Origin: Mixophyes australis
Lineage: Eukaryota; Chordata; Amphibia; Anura; Limnodynastidae
Length of the DNA stretch: 64,000 bases
Direction: 5' to 3'
NCBI GenBank assembly: GCA_036250195.1
Contig: JAVHZZ010000005.1
Location: 70,696,505 to 70,760,504, forward strand
Position 1 is the stretch's first letter. Each line of letters starts with the position of its first letter. Under the pieces are notes generated by a model, which was not told the DNA's origin, searched no databases, and saw nothing but the letters and a program-made list of their open reading frames with translations. The translations under genes were made by a program, and so were the position numbers. Of the stretch, positions 1 through 11,917 are shown piece by piece.

Positions 1-642
1 ATCTTTTGTGACTTATATCGCACAACATTTTTGCTATTTATGGCAATCCTGCAAATATTTTTCCAATAATGCTTTTCAGATTTTTGTTAATATTAAAATA
101 TTTATTGTAGCCATAACATATGTCGGTTAGGTACATCTCTAAAAGAAAGATGGATTTTTATTTTACATAAAAAGAAAAATTTATGTTAAAATAAAAAACT
201 CAAAATTGTTACTATTGTTTAACATCAAATTCTACAACACATGAATCATCCGTTTACGAAAAGGTCATATTAAATCTATTTTTGAAAGATAAATGAAAAC
301 CACAATTTATTTTATAAGAACTCATCCCTAGTTTTAATTAATAAAAAATAACAGTTATATATTATTAGATAAAGTAAAAGTCATTTAAGAATGTGCAAAA
401 TGCCTTGTTATTTTGAAAAGTCTGCGGAGGTGGGGTGAAAAAATATCATCACCTGATGGGAGTAGCTGGACAGTGGAGAGCGTTTTGAGCTAAATGCAGG
501 TTTGGTGATTGACTGTGTCTTGAATTGCAAATGCATGTAGAAATGAGAATTTGTTTTATATGACAAAATATATAAATGTTTGATTCCTTGGAAAATGTAT
601 CCATTCTTCTTTCTTTACTACATTTTTTGAAAAAGCCAATGA
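1..642. other. AT-rich DNA, no recognised feature
   Basis: AT-rich sequence with only short open frames on both strands. I see no protein motif, RNA gene or clear repeat. Confidence 0.5.
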
Positions 643-801
643 CAGTAGAGGTGGAACTAGCGAACTCTGGGCCCCAGTGCAGGGAAGTGTGGAGGAGGAA
701 ACTGGGGCCCACAGCGCGCTATTTCCTCATGCAGCGTGCCCCATTATCTCCATGGGCCCTGTAGCAAATCACCTGCTGCACCAATGGTAGTTCCGCCACT
801 G
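643..801. mobile_element. Small fold-back (MITE-like) element, hAT-like ends
   Basis: The left end reads CAGTAGAGGTGGAACTA and the right end, on the reverse strand, CAGTGGCGGAACTACC, so the ends form an imperfect inverted repeat of about 16 bp. The inside is GC-rich with repeated GGGCCC-type blocks and has no coding potential. The CAG-type end resembles hAT elements, but the flanking 8 bases do not match, so the superfamily is an inference. It is probably an old non-autonomous copy. Confidence 0.5.
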
Positions 802-1127
802 AATTACAGTGCTAACTATTTAGAGAAAGTATGATGGATGGAACTCTAACATAGTTAAAGTCTTCCATGGCAAAGATAGAGCGCGACAAAAACCTTCAAA
901 TGATAGAAAATAACCACACCCTGATTGGTGAATGGCTGAAACTAGCAATCTGATAGCTGACTGAGTAGGTATGACAGCATCCCAGCACAGGCAAGTAATT
1001 ATTTTGTGTTGCTATGGGTGTGCATTTTGTCATTAACAGAAATTAGGGGTGGTGGGTCTGTATTATAAAACCTCAATAGATTTGAGATTGATTTTGGGAT
1101 CTGTATTTTATAGGGGCCATTATACTG
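802..1127. other. Unrecognised spacer
   Basis: AT-rich spacer between the fold-back element and the Tc1-like transposon. No feature recognised. Confidence 0.4.
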
Positions 1128-1129
1128 TA

Positions 1130-2542
1130 CAGTCATGGCCAAAAGTTTTGAGAATGACACAAATATTATTTTTCACAAAGTCTGCTGCCTCAGTTTTTAT
1201 GATGCAATTTGCATATACTAAAGAATGTCATGAAGAGTGATCAGATGATTTGCAAATAATTTCAAAGTCCCTCTTTGCCATAACAATGAACTTTATCCCA
1301 AAAGCAAAATTTCCACTGCATTTCAGCCCTGCCACAAAAGGACCAGCTGACATCAGGACAGTGATTCTCTTATTAGCACAGGTGAGAGTTTTGACGAGGA
1401 CAAGGCTGGAAATAACTCTGTCATGCTGATTGAGTTAGAATAACAGACTGGAAGCTTTAAAAGGAGGGTGGTGCTTGAAATCATTGTTCTTCCTATGTTA
1501 ACCACAAAAAGGGCTTTAGTTAAATAGTTGTGAAGAAGGCTTCAGGGTGCCCAAGGACGTCCAGCAAGCGCTAGGACCGTCTCCTAAAGTTGATTCAGCT
1601 GCGGGATCGGGGCAACACCACTGCAGAGCTTGCTCAGGAATGGTAGCAGGCAGGTATGAGTGCATCTGCATGCACAGTGAGATGAAGATTTTTGGAGGAT
1701 GGCCTGGTGTCAAGAAGGCAAGCAAAAAAGCCACTTCTCTCCAGGAAAAACATTAGGGACAGTCTGATATTCTGTGAAAGGTACAGGGATTGGACTGCTG
1801 AGAACTGGGGTAAAGTCATTTTCTATGATGAATCTGCTTTCAGATTGTTTGGGGCATCTGGAAAATTGCTTGTCCAGAGATGAAAAGGTGAGCGCTATCA
1901 TCAGTCCTGTGTCATGCCAACAGTAAAGCATCCTGAGACCATTCATGTGTGGGGTTGCTTTTCAGCCAAGGGAGTGGGCTCACTCACAATTTTGCCTAAG
2001 AACACAGCCATGAATAAAGAATGGTACCAAAACGTCCTCCAAGAGCAACTTCTCCCAACCATCCAAAAACAGTTTGGTGATGAACAATGCCTTTTCAGCA
2101 TGATGGAGCACCTTGCCATAAGGCAAAAGTGATAACTAAGTGGCTCAGGGATCAAAACATTTAAATGTTGAGTCCATGGCCAGGAAACTCCCCAGACCTT
2201 TATCCCATTGAGAATTTGTGATCAATCCTCAAGAGGCAGGTAAACAAAAACGCCCCACAAATTCTGACAAACTCCAAGAATTAATTATACAAGAATGGGC
2301 GGCCATCAGTCAGCATGTGGCCCAGAAGTTCATTGACAGCATGCCAGGGCAAATTGCAGAGGTCTTCAAAAAGAAGGGTCAACATGTAATTGTCAATAAA
2401 AGCCTTTGACACTTATGAAATGCTTGTAATTTTACTTTAGTATACCATAGTAACATCTGACAAAAAGGTCTAAAAACACTGAAGCAGCAAACTTTGTAAA
2501 AACCAATAAATATGTCATTCTCAAAACTTTTGGCCATGACTG
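1130..2542 (+). mobile_element. Tc1/mariner-type DNA transposon, both ends present, decayed
   Basis: The element starts CAGTCATGGCCAAAAGTTTT at 1130 and ends with the reverse complement of the same sequence at 2542. It is flanked by TA on both sides (1128-1129 and 2543-2544), the target duplication of the Tc1/mariner superfamily. At 1413 bp it is a little short for a full-length Tc1-like element. Inside lies one transposase gene on the plus strand, broken by stops and frameshifts. It is therefore not autonomous, although the visible ends are still well matched. Confidence 0.93.
1540..2408 (+). pseudogene. Tc1-like transposase pseudogene
   Basis: Fragments in several plus frames follow the order of a Tc1 transposase: an N-terminal helix-turn-helix region (from about 1547), then DGLVSRRQAKKPLLSRKNIR (about 1695), then WTAENWGKVIFYDES with the first catalytic Asp (about 1795). 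Next come HVWGCFSAKGVGSLTILPKN (about 1944) and QHDGAPCH with the second Asp (about 2098). Last are SPDLYPIEN with the catalytic Glu (about 2193) and a C-terminal tail ending near 2400. In-frame stops occur after LLVQR (about 1881), after the residues NI (about 2163) and where Trp is expected after PIENL (2218-2220). Reading-frame shifts separate other blocks. The protein would have been a cut-and-paste transposase of about 340 residues; this copy cannot make it. Confidence 0.9.
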
Positions 2543-2585
2543 TATAGTAGCCTCCAGTGTGCTTTGTGTAGTGGTAACCAAAATA

Positions 2586-2741
2586 CTCTCTGTATTGCAT
2601 AGAGATCATTAGAATGCTGACTGTATTGTATATAGATCACTAGAATGTTCTCTATAATGTATAGAAATTACTAGAATTGTGTTTGTTTTATATAGAGATT
2701 ATTAGAATGCTCTTTGTTTTGTATAGAGATCACAGGTATGG
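2586..2741. repeat. Degenerate 31-bp minisatellite, first block
   Basis: About five tandem units of 30-32 bp, each ending in a form of AGAGATCACTAGAATG. The units have diverged from each other at several positions. The same unit type reappears at 4309-4497, so the two blocks may once have been a single array. Confidence 0.7.
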
Positions 2742-2965
2742 ATTTAGAAGGTTTTCTGTTTCCCTTAAGCCTCACCTCATGTTTAGATCATGTTCTCTCT
2801 CAAACTTTTTCTGTGAACATTTGTAGTCCACTTCTTCGGCCAAGGCCAATCAGTTTAGTTCAGACGGCACTCCATGCAGATGCAGGTCATATAGTGTATG
2901 CAACTCATCTTCACCTGGCTGCCTGGCAGTGCACAAAGCTGGGCCCTGCACACAAGATAGGAGGC

Positions 2966-3558
2966 AGGGCCGCTATTAGGGGTGTACAGGCAGTACAGCA
3001 GTATGGGGCCCCACAGCAGCATGGTGCTCCACCAGGCCTGAGCCCAAATATCTTATTATGGGAGGGTGGCCTCCACAGTGAATTAAGGGAGGTAGCAGGC
3101 TTCATTTCTAGCAGCAGATGCTCCTGAGATGGGAGGGGCAGGAGAGGCATCCTTAATGAATTAAGGATGCAGCAGCACGCCCCCTTGAAGGTGACTTTCC
3201 CAAGATGCCAAGGCTGTTGCTATTTGCTCCAGTCCCAGCCCCCAGGGTGCCTGGCTACTGAACAGAGAGCCACAGCAATGCAGTGAGACTCCCTGCAGCA
3301 TCACTAACAATATGTAAATAATAATGTCCCAACGATGCCAAGGGTGAGGAGCCGAAAGGAGACAGCAAGAAGAAGCAGGCAGGAAAGTAAACTACTGCAG
3401 GGGTTAGATAGAAAAGGGGTTACTGAAAAGAATGTGTGAGTGGAAAATGTTGGGTAGAGGATAAATTAAAAATGGACTGGGGTGAGGGAAGGAAGGAGAG
3501 GGGCCCTGCCTGTTACATTTGTACTGGGCCCCGCAATTTATGGTGACAGCCCTGATAG
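2966..3558. mobile_element. GC-rich dispersed repeat with weak terminal inverted repeats
   Basis: It begins AGGGCCGCTATTA and ends in TTTATGGTGACAGCCCT, whose reverse complement AGGGCTGTCACCATAAA resembles the start. The body contains GGGGCCCC blocks and no decayed protein that I can recognise. It is much more GC-rich than its surroundings. Both ends are diverged and no target duplication is clear, so this is a tentative non-autonomous DNA element. Minor open frames here are probably not genes. Confidence 0.35.
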
Positions 3559-4308
3559 GAGGGGAGACAGGAAGTGCAGCATGGAGAAGCAGTAGGAATA
3601 ACTTTAAGCTGCCCCTGGAGCTGCCTGTTCATATCGAGAGACAGCTCAGCTGGGGGTAGTGATTATATATTTTACACCGGGGGAACTTGTAAAGTTTTGA
3701 ACCCCTGGTCTATAGACCATATACCATTATCATATTGACATTAACAGGTTTACAGCCTCTAAACTGTTCAATAGAAATATTGGAGAACCAGCGCTAATAG
3801 ACAGTCAGGTTAGACAATTAATATGTATGCATATAGTATATTAAAATGTCTAAATTGCTTTTTTTTAAAAGCTTGTATCTGTGGCTATGGGTTTACCAAT
3901 TTATAATGTGAGAAACCTTTGTTTGTACTGTATGTAACTAGTGCCATTGATGATTTGAGTAATTGGTTCACATGTAATATATAACAGATAATAACACGGT
4001 GTTGGAGTAAGGCTAAGATTTCCTTTATTGAGGCCCTGGTGATTTTGTCCAGTCCTGCAGATGTTTACAAGACAAGATTAAAACTGTGTTGAAGTAAAGG
4101 GAATATAACGAAAACAGCTCCTGGCTATATGCTTTGACACCCGTCCAATCAGGTTGGAACTTTACAACATGAGTAACACTGATACACAGTTAAAGTTTTT
4201 TACGTATTGACTAGACTTACCCTGAGTTATGTCATTTGCTTTGTTGGAATATGAAGCTTTTGAAATCCTCATTTAGAAATCATGTATATTCCCTTGCTTC
4301 ACTAGAAT
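3559..4308. other. Unrecognised AT-rich spacer
   Basis: No coding or repeat signal recognised between the GC-rich repeat and the second minisatellite block. Confidence 0.4.
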
Positions 4309-4497
4309 GCTGACTGCATTGTATACAGATCACAAGAATGTGCTCTGTATTTATAGAGATCACTAGTATGGTCTTTGCATTGTACAAATACCCATAGAAT
4401 ATTCTCAGTATTATGCATTGTTTATTTAGATGTTTTCTGTATTTTATATTGGTTATTAAGATGTTCTGTGCATTGTATAGAGACCACTTGAATAGCC
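4309..4497. repeat. Degenerate 31-bp minisatellite, second block
   Basis: About six units of 30-32 bp, more diverged than those at 2586-2741 but with the same core (CATTGTATAGAGATCACTAG-like). Confidence 0.65.
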
Positions 4498-7050
4498 TGC
4501 TTTGAATACTTGCCATAGTATTATTAATGTGTTGATTTACTCACAGCTGAAGTAATATTAGGGTGGTAAGAATTCTAAAATAAATCAATTTTGATTCATT
4601 AATATAAAAAAAAAATGTGAAAAATGCAGAAATAAGTGAATATATTTAAAAAGTAAATAACAAGTTTCATTAGGGTTTTTTGACTACTTTTAGACTGATG
4701 TTTGTTATACAACTATGATCAATTGTTTAATAATGAAAAGATCTGTCTAATCATTTTTCTGAGATTGGAATTAATTGCACTATGGTTACTGTGTTGTAAA
4801 GGATAATGTAATTACTAGTGCAGTTTATTGTAATGATGTACAAAATTACAAATAGCTGTACTGGTGTTCTGACTCTATTTAGGGTCTAACTGAGAAAATT
4901 TTCAGATCCTGTTTGACAAGTTACAGATAATAAAATAATTTGCAGCACAATTTTACTTTCAGTCCATTACTCTGTTTATTTTGCAAGCTATTTCAAAACC
5001 ATTAGCTTAATAAACTGTTATGGAATGAAAGTGTTTACAAAATAGATATTTCTTTGATCTTTTTTTCTTCCTGTCAATGATAGAGTAGGTCTGGCTCCGC
5101 TCAAATGTACCACGGCAACTAGTGCATATGGCACTATGTAGGGGTGTTGGTAGGGTTCTTAAAAGACATGGACATGGGCCCACAGCCAAAAATAATATAT
5201 TTGTAATCACACCAACCCAGTGCACTGAAATAGAGCTGGTGAATTCAGTTAAGCAATTTCTATAGGTGCCTTAGAGTCTGTAATTAGGTTACATGGTTTT
5301 CTGAAGAAAGTTATTGCTGTATAAATTTTATTTTAGACTCGTGCTTGTATTACACAGATTCTTTGCATTTGATCTGTATGATAAAAGCATCTGTTCAGAA
5401 GATCTCATGTATACTGCACTCATAGCAAGAGCAGTGTCGATTGGGGCAACCTACAGTTTACGGCTCATAAGTGAAAATATAGATGTAGTATGGCAGAATG
5501 TTGTTAAGACATTATCATATTTTGGTTTTAAATAATGGTTTTAAATAATGAGTTGCACAAATAAAAGTTAAACTATATCTCACCGTGCTTATAAGGCAGA
5601 GTTTTCATAGATGTTACCTATCCACCTGTTGCATACTACACAATTAGTCCCTGTTTCTGTTTCTGTTCCACAGTGTACAGTTGGCATAGACATTAATCAA
5701 ACAAAACGTAAATGAATATATCATTGCAGTGTCTCAGAATGGAAATAGAAGTCACACTCAATATTGATCCACATATTAGAAAAAGAATATGTTTGCATTC
5801 ATTCACAAGCAATGGTCGCAGTGGGCAGATATAGGATGATATGCCATACTGACACTTTTCTGCACTGTTCATCTAACCCACCACCTTGTAATCAGTTGTC
5901 ACAAACAAATTTGTCTGCAATTTCAGCATTTTGCTTATTTATGCTAGCACATGTCTGTATGTATGTAACAAGTGCAATTTGTACAGATGGCTTTTATGTT
6001 CATCATTTTTCAAGGAAGATGCTTTGTTTTCAGCATATTTGAATACTTTAGAATTTATTTTGTGGATTATATGCTGAGTGGGATAGAATGACTAGCCAAC
6101 ATGATTATTGACATTTTATAAACATTCAAATTCTTTTTTTTTATAAAAATCTGTTTTATCGCTGCCATAATTTACACTAGGGCACTTCTAGTGCCACTCT
6201 GAGTCTGGGCCCTTGGTGCCATGCACTAACAAGCCCCTGGGCTTATTTTAGTTAATTTATCAGGCATCACCAGCAATACGCAAGTGGAGACTATGTGCAT
6301 TGTGCATTTCATGTAGACAGATGCAATATTGTGCGCAATAATATTTAGAGGAATATTTGTAGTATGTGCATAAAGAGTGTAGCCAAATGTAAGAGATCTA
6401 ACTAGAATCAGCAGCACCTTTTAGAGAGTGAAACTTTTCATACAACTAAATATTTTGTACAAATATTTCCAGTTTACAATTTTTGAGTATAATCTTGGAG
6501 AGATCCATGGATTATTTAGATTTTTACTAAAACTAAATCTTGTAAGTCACATGGCACAAGATCAATTTCTACAACTGGAAATAATAAGTTAGAATAGAAA
6601 GTAATAATATACTGAGAAACAATAGGATGATTCAGACAGTTCACTTCAGCTAAAAAAAAGAATACATTTGTGGTAAAATAATAAACCAGGCCTGGAATCA
6701 CAAGGAATAGGCTGACTCATGTCATACCACCATCACGACAAGAAACATATTTTGTCTCACTTGTATTATACTTGGAGCTTGAAATAGATCCCTCTTATTG
6801 TTGTGTCTTATTATAATGGTATTGAATTGTAGACTTAACTATATGAGGCTCATTTTCAGTTGGAGACAAGCCCCTTTCCACATAGGCATACGTCTGTATT
6901 AAGATTTCTGCGTATGCCTGACTTGTATGTCCTTACATCTGGAGAGTTGAAATTGGAGGAAAGGGGTGTGCAAATGTTAGGACCGTGTTCACATAATTGC
7001 TATATAGTTAGAGGTGGACATGGGTGGAAGCACAGATTCTCCTCTCAACA
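4498..7050. other. AT-rich DNA, nothing recognised
   Basis: About 2.5 kb of AT-rich DNA. Open frames are short (under 95 codons) and show no family motif. A small perfect stem, GGCACT/AGTGCC around 6180-6195, is the only local structure I noticed. Confidence 0.45.
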
Positions 7051-7054
7051 CACC

Positions 7055-7145
7055 TACTATCATCATCATCATCATTTATTTATATAGCACCAACATATTC
7101 CATAGCGCTTTACAATTGGGACCACCAGTATTTGTTGGGGTAATA
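7055..7145. repeat. ATC microsatellite with adjoining short dispersed repeat tag
   Basis: A short run of ATC units (about 7057-7077) leads into TTTATTTATATAGCACCAAC and a CATAGCGCTTTACAATTG-like stretch. From general familiarity this tag is common in vertebrate and especially amphibian genomes, but I cannot name the family. Confidence 0.4.
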
Positions 7146-10103
7146 AATGCTTATATTAGATACATCTGCTTTTTTTTCCTATGGCACTACTGGTCCCAGC
7201 AAGCCCTGTTAGACATAAACTGCTTGGGAATACTGGTGCTTGTAGAACTAGAGCCCGCATGCCCAGGACTGAATTGAAGGCTCCACCAATCTCTCATTAA
7301 CCACTTCTTATACTCACAATTTTAAAGGTGTCCTTTTCTTTCTTATTAAACATAAATAGAAATAAAAAAACAAATAAAAAAAAGCTGTGGTCCTCAGCAT
7401 CCTGCTTGATTAAAATTAAAACACTATTTTCATTGATTAAAAATAAATAATCAAATACATTTATATTTGATAATGTATTATACAGTCAGAAATTACACAC
7501 CAAACAGAAAAAAATATGAGTTTGAGGGTACCTTAGAAGATGGATAATAAATTCCCTATATGCCATGCCGAAAAACTGCCCCTGTCAACTCTGTAACTTA
7601 TACAGAATACATTTTATTAATAAAATGCAAGTGAGTTCATTTGAACCATTTAAGGTTGTTAAGTATTTATTTTTATTTCTGCAGACCAACTAACTTTACA
7701 GCTGTCGCTAAGGTACAAACTATTCATATTATGCATGGTTAGAAAATTATTTTGCTTATTAACTTGTCAGTGTCTATCTGAGATGAAGTAAAAAGGTTTA
7801 AAAGAAAATAGAAATAATGACTATATAATACACAAGTGATGCTAACATATTCCCATACATAATTGAAGTTACAGTAACCTACAGAGAGAAAGACGTTCTT
7901 GGAAAAGAGATTATACTCTGGATTTAGAAGGTAATGTTAGGAACTACTTTAGTAGATGATTATTGGAATATGTTCCCAGTAGTGGTTTCAGTTGTAGATA
8001 TATTCTAAATACAATATAATTTTCCAATATTCTGGATAAGCACAGTACTTTTCTGAGAATGAACTGATGATAAGAGATTACTTTGTGTTAGAAACATAAT
8101 AGCCACATTTAATAACGTAATACCCATTACTTGCTTTCAAAATCCAATGTTCTAAATAGGGCCAATATTAAAAAGTCAAGTGTTTCAAAAATGAAAACAA
8201 GCTGAGGCCAGCAAACCTCAAGCTAATATCAATGTCAGTAAACCAATGTGACTATTGCTAATAAACATCATACATTAACAAATTGGGAATGACTGTTTAG
8301 AACTTACCCTCTTTAAAAACAATTCCGGGTGGTAGAATAGGAACATAAGTCCTGGTGTTTATCAAGCATCTACTTTTATTAGTAATTGCCAACTGCCCTT
8401 ATATTGCAGGGACAGTGCCAGATTTTTCAAAATGTATACATTGAAATGTCTACCGCTTTTCAACAAACCCAAGTAAGAAAATTATCTTCTCAGCAATACC
8501 ATAACTACTGTATATTTAATTTAAGGTCTTAAGATTGTCTGTCTGCAATTTACTCGGTCAGCAGAAAATGTGATTGATTTATATGGCTATGTGCAAGGCT
8601 ATGTATATCTAGGTAGCTGTAAATAGTAAGAGACTGCAAAAGTTTAAAATGCAAAAAAGTTAACCTATAAGAGGAAGCTTAGAATCATCAGGTGATTAGT
8701 TACATGAAACAAGTGTTTTTTTTCATTTAACTTTATTTGAATAATGTCATTTAGGAAGTAAATTATGTTAATGTACATATTGTGTACATATATTGATAAG
8801 CTTATGTAGTAGATGCCATCTCCCTGGGAAGATGGTGGCATGTGGAAACAATTAGTTGTATTGTGCAGTAAATGAATGAGTGATAAAAATATAGCAGCAA
8901 CTAATATCTAATATACAAAGATTCCTCTCTACTTATGTGGGTCCTAGAGTGCAGTTGTAATTAGCAACTTTAGCTGTGTTACCCTTTTGTGTATGTAAGA
9001 TAGCTTTCCCAATCCGTATTAATATTCACTGGGGTTCTAGACACACAGTAGGAGAAGTGGGAATATGGTATACAACCGTAGAAACCCGCACTTTGACCAC
9101 TGGATAGATAGATATACAGTGATCCTACTGGGACTGCACATGTGCTCTACAAGCATGTGCTTTGCTTGCAGAACATGTGAACAAAAGATTTGCAGACACT
9201 GCTGGTAAAGGATCGGTTAGTTAGTGAATTATTAGAAGAGGGCAAGAGAGTTGTGTGGAGGGGAGTACAGGGAGTAAGCATGGTGGAAGGGCACCACGCA
9301 GCTGGGGCGATCTGTCTGCTGGCTAAAGGTTTTGTGCTGATATAAAGGAAGAAGGTGAGCACAGCTCAGGATACCCAGCCCACTGGTCAGAGATCCAGCC
9401 CAACCACCAGTTCTCCCATGCTTTTGGGATGACAGGAGTTGGAAGGAGACAAGCTGCGCATAGAAGGAGCAGCACTGGCAGATAAGTGTCATTGCTGAAT
9501 GAAAGACACTAGTTTAGCTGCAAATTAGATAGATTGGTGTAAAACAGACAGAATCCCCAGAACAATAGATGTCACAAAATCCAGCACTAATGTCATATAG
9601 AGGCCCTGGGCTATAAAGTGGCCGACCAGAGTTAAGATTTTGTCCTTTGAAGAGGCTGACTGATAAAAGCAGATAACTATTTTTCTTTTTTAAGTGGCCT
9701 AACATTTGACTTTGTCTCAGCTGGTGATAGGACCTTATGTTATGTCTTATATCCTATATTTAGTCTTATGTCCGTTTGGCTTAAAATAAACATAAAACGA
9801 CAACCCCTTCTCACCCCCACACAAATATATACCCCAACTGGCTACTTATATTAAAATGATGGGAAAACCTAAAACCTGTGTTATATTTTACCAATTGATA
9901 ATTCACTAGTGAGATGGACAAATGAAAGGTCACATGGGAAAGGTGAAGAAACACAGGAAGGGTGGGGGGACTCAGGGTGGATGGCTTCATATTTTTTAAT
10001 ATGCCTAACATTATACTATATACTGATAAAATGCACCTGAAAAACAAAATGCATAAAACAATTTCACACTGTCAGAATCCCTAAAGCTTCTAAATTCCCA
10101 ATT

Positions 10104-10105
<2 letters not shown>
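7146..10105. other. AT-rich DNA, nothing recognised
   Basis: About 3 kb with no recognised gene or repeat. Minus-strand frames at 9147-9705 are short and lack any motif. Confidence 0.45.

Positions 10106-10150
<45 letters not shown>
10106..10150. repeat. (AT)n microsatellite
   Basis: Uninterrupted AT dinucleotide run of about 45 bp. Confidence 0.95.
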
Positions 10151-10153
<3 letters not shown>

Positions 10154-11590
10154 CTGAATTTCACTTACAAAGATATTGTTGACTATGAAAAAGGAATTAC
10201 GTACTTGATAATACATAGTTTTGTTCTATTTTGTTCTATGAAACACTTGATAATAAGTCACTTTCAGAATGTAGCATAGAGGCTTAATGCTCAGCTCAGC
10301 TGTTGGCTTACACTGTATCAGATAATGCTAGCTGTACAAAAAATCCCCAGTGTTCATAGATGACAGTGTGATTGAAGGTAGATAAAATGCACTCTCAGTA
10401 ACTTTCCAGTTTAATATGTCACTCACTTTCTTCACTACAGGGTCTTTCACTTGGTGATGGACAGTTCAGTGCCAAAACAATGTACTGCAGTGCCCTCCTA
10501 TGGATGTCATACACCTAACAACTTTCTACTACATAATATGTTGCAAGTCAATGTTTGTTCATTACCAGTTGATTTTTGTTAGAGGAACCCAATAAGAAAG
10601 CATATCAGTGCAACATCACTTTATGAATATTGTCACAATATTAACCTAAAAGAAAAGCAAAAACAGTGCAAAAATTTATAATAAAGCTGTTTATGATCCA
10701 TAAAGAAGAAAGTGTATGTACAAGTGTGTGTGTGATTTCCACCCAACAACTAACAAAACAGCTAGTGTCAACTATCCGGGGATACACAATTTTGTGATGT
10801 GAATACAACACAAGGGTCAAATATAAAAAGGGAAGCACTTATATGTGTAAACTAAAACTGAGAAAGAATGGCCAACTACAAAAGAATGGGCTAAGACATT
10901 TACCAGTATAGATTGGTAATAACAATAATAATAGTAATAGTAATCAACAGTAATAATAAAAGTTGGAACTGTAGTCTCAAATAATATAATGTATTTCTAA
11001 GATATACAATAATGAAAAGAACAGTGGTAATTATATAAAGCAATATGACAAAGAGAAGTGGGTGGACCACGTTATGCAGTATATTTCAGGGATGCTATAT
11101 CATGGCCACTCTCATGCTATTATTTACAATGACATATATGGCATATTGTTGCATAATGTCATAATCATGATATTTCTCCATAAGTAGATTCACAGCCACT
11201 ATTGGTGTGTATGCATATATACTATCTACAAAAGTGCATATACTCAATGAAATTAATGTAATTTGGCTTTCATTAGTTTGACTCGATATATAATGTTTGC
11301 TATACTTACAATATGTTTGTTATTAACTAAGTGTCACACATTTTATACACGATGGATCATTATGACTAAAATTGACTAATTATATAATTGAATCCACAGC
11401 TACTCAGACACTATAACACAAAATGACCTAAGACTAATAAGGACTCATAAACTCTAGGAAAAATAAGTGTTTGACCTGTGGTACAGTTACATGAGTAAAC
11501 TCTATGGTGGATTTAGCTGTGTAGAACATCAGTTAGTATAGAGTGGCATCTTAATCATTATTTATCATGGTAAAGTGCAGTTTTAGACAT
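10151..11590. other. AT-rich DNA, nothing recognised
   Basis: No gene or recognised repeat. It contains a short imperfect AAT/AGT trinucleotide run near 10917-10960. Confidence 0.45.
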
Positions 11591-11593
11591 CTA

Positions 11594-11914
11594 GGGCCTG
11601 AGTCATTAAGGAAAGTAAGGCAAAAAAAGGAGTAAATGTTCTCCGGGACAAACCATGTTACAATTCAAGGGGTGCAAATTAGTTTATTATTTTGCATATA
11701 AGTTAAATACTGACTGTTTTTCATATGTAGCACACAAATACTTGATAGCTTTATTTTTAAACTGAAAGTTAAAGTTGATCTGGTACATGCCCTACCCCAA
11801 CTATAAATATGTCCCCATATTTTGAATCTATCTCCCCATCAAATGCAACATGGTTTTGCCCAGGTGCAAAGTTTTTCCTTTTTTATGATTTTCTCTACTT
11901 AATGACTCATGCCC
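11594..11914. mobile_element. MITE family 2, copy a, with CTA duplication
   Basis: Terminal inverted repeats GGGCCTGAGTCATTAAG and, on the reverse strand, GGGCATGAGTCATTAAG bound a 321-bp non-coding element. The same trinucleotide CTA flanks both ends (11591-11593 and 11915-11917). A 3-bp duplication is typical of the PIF/Harbinger superfamily. Copies b, c and d are at 19970, 47588 and 48225. Confidence 0.8.
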
Positions 11915-11917
11915 CTA

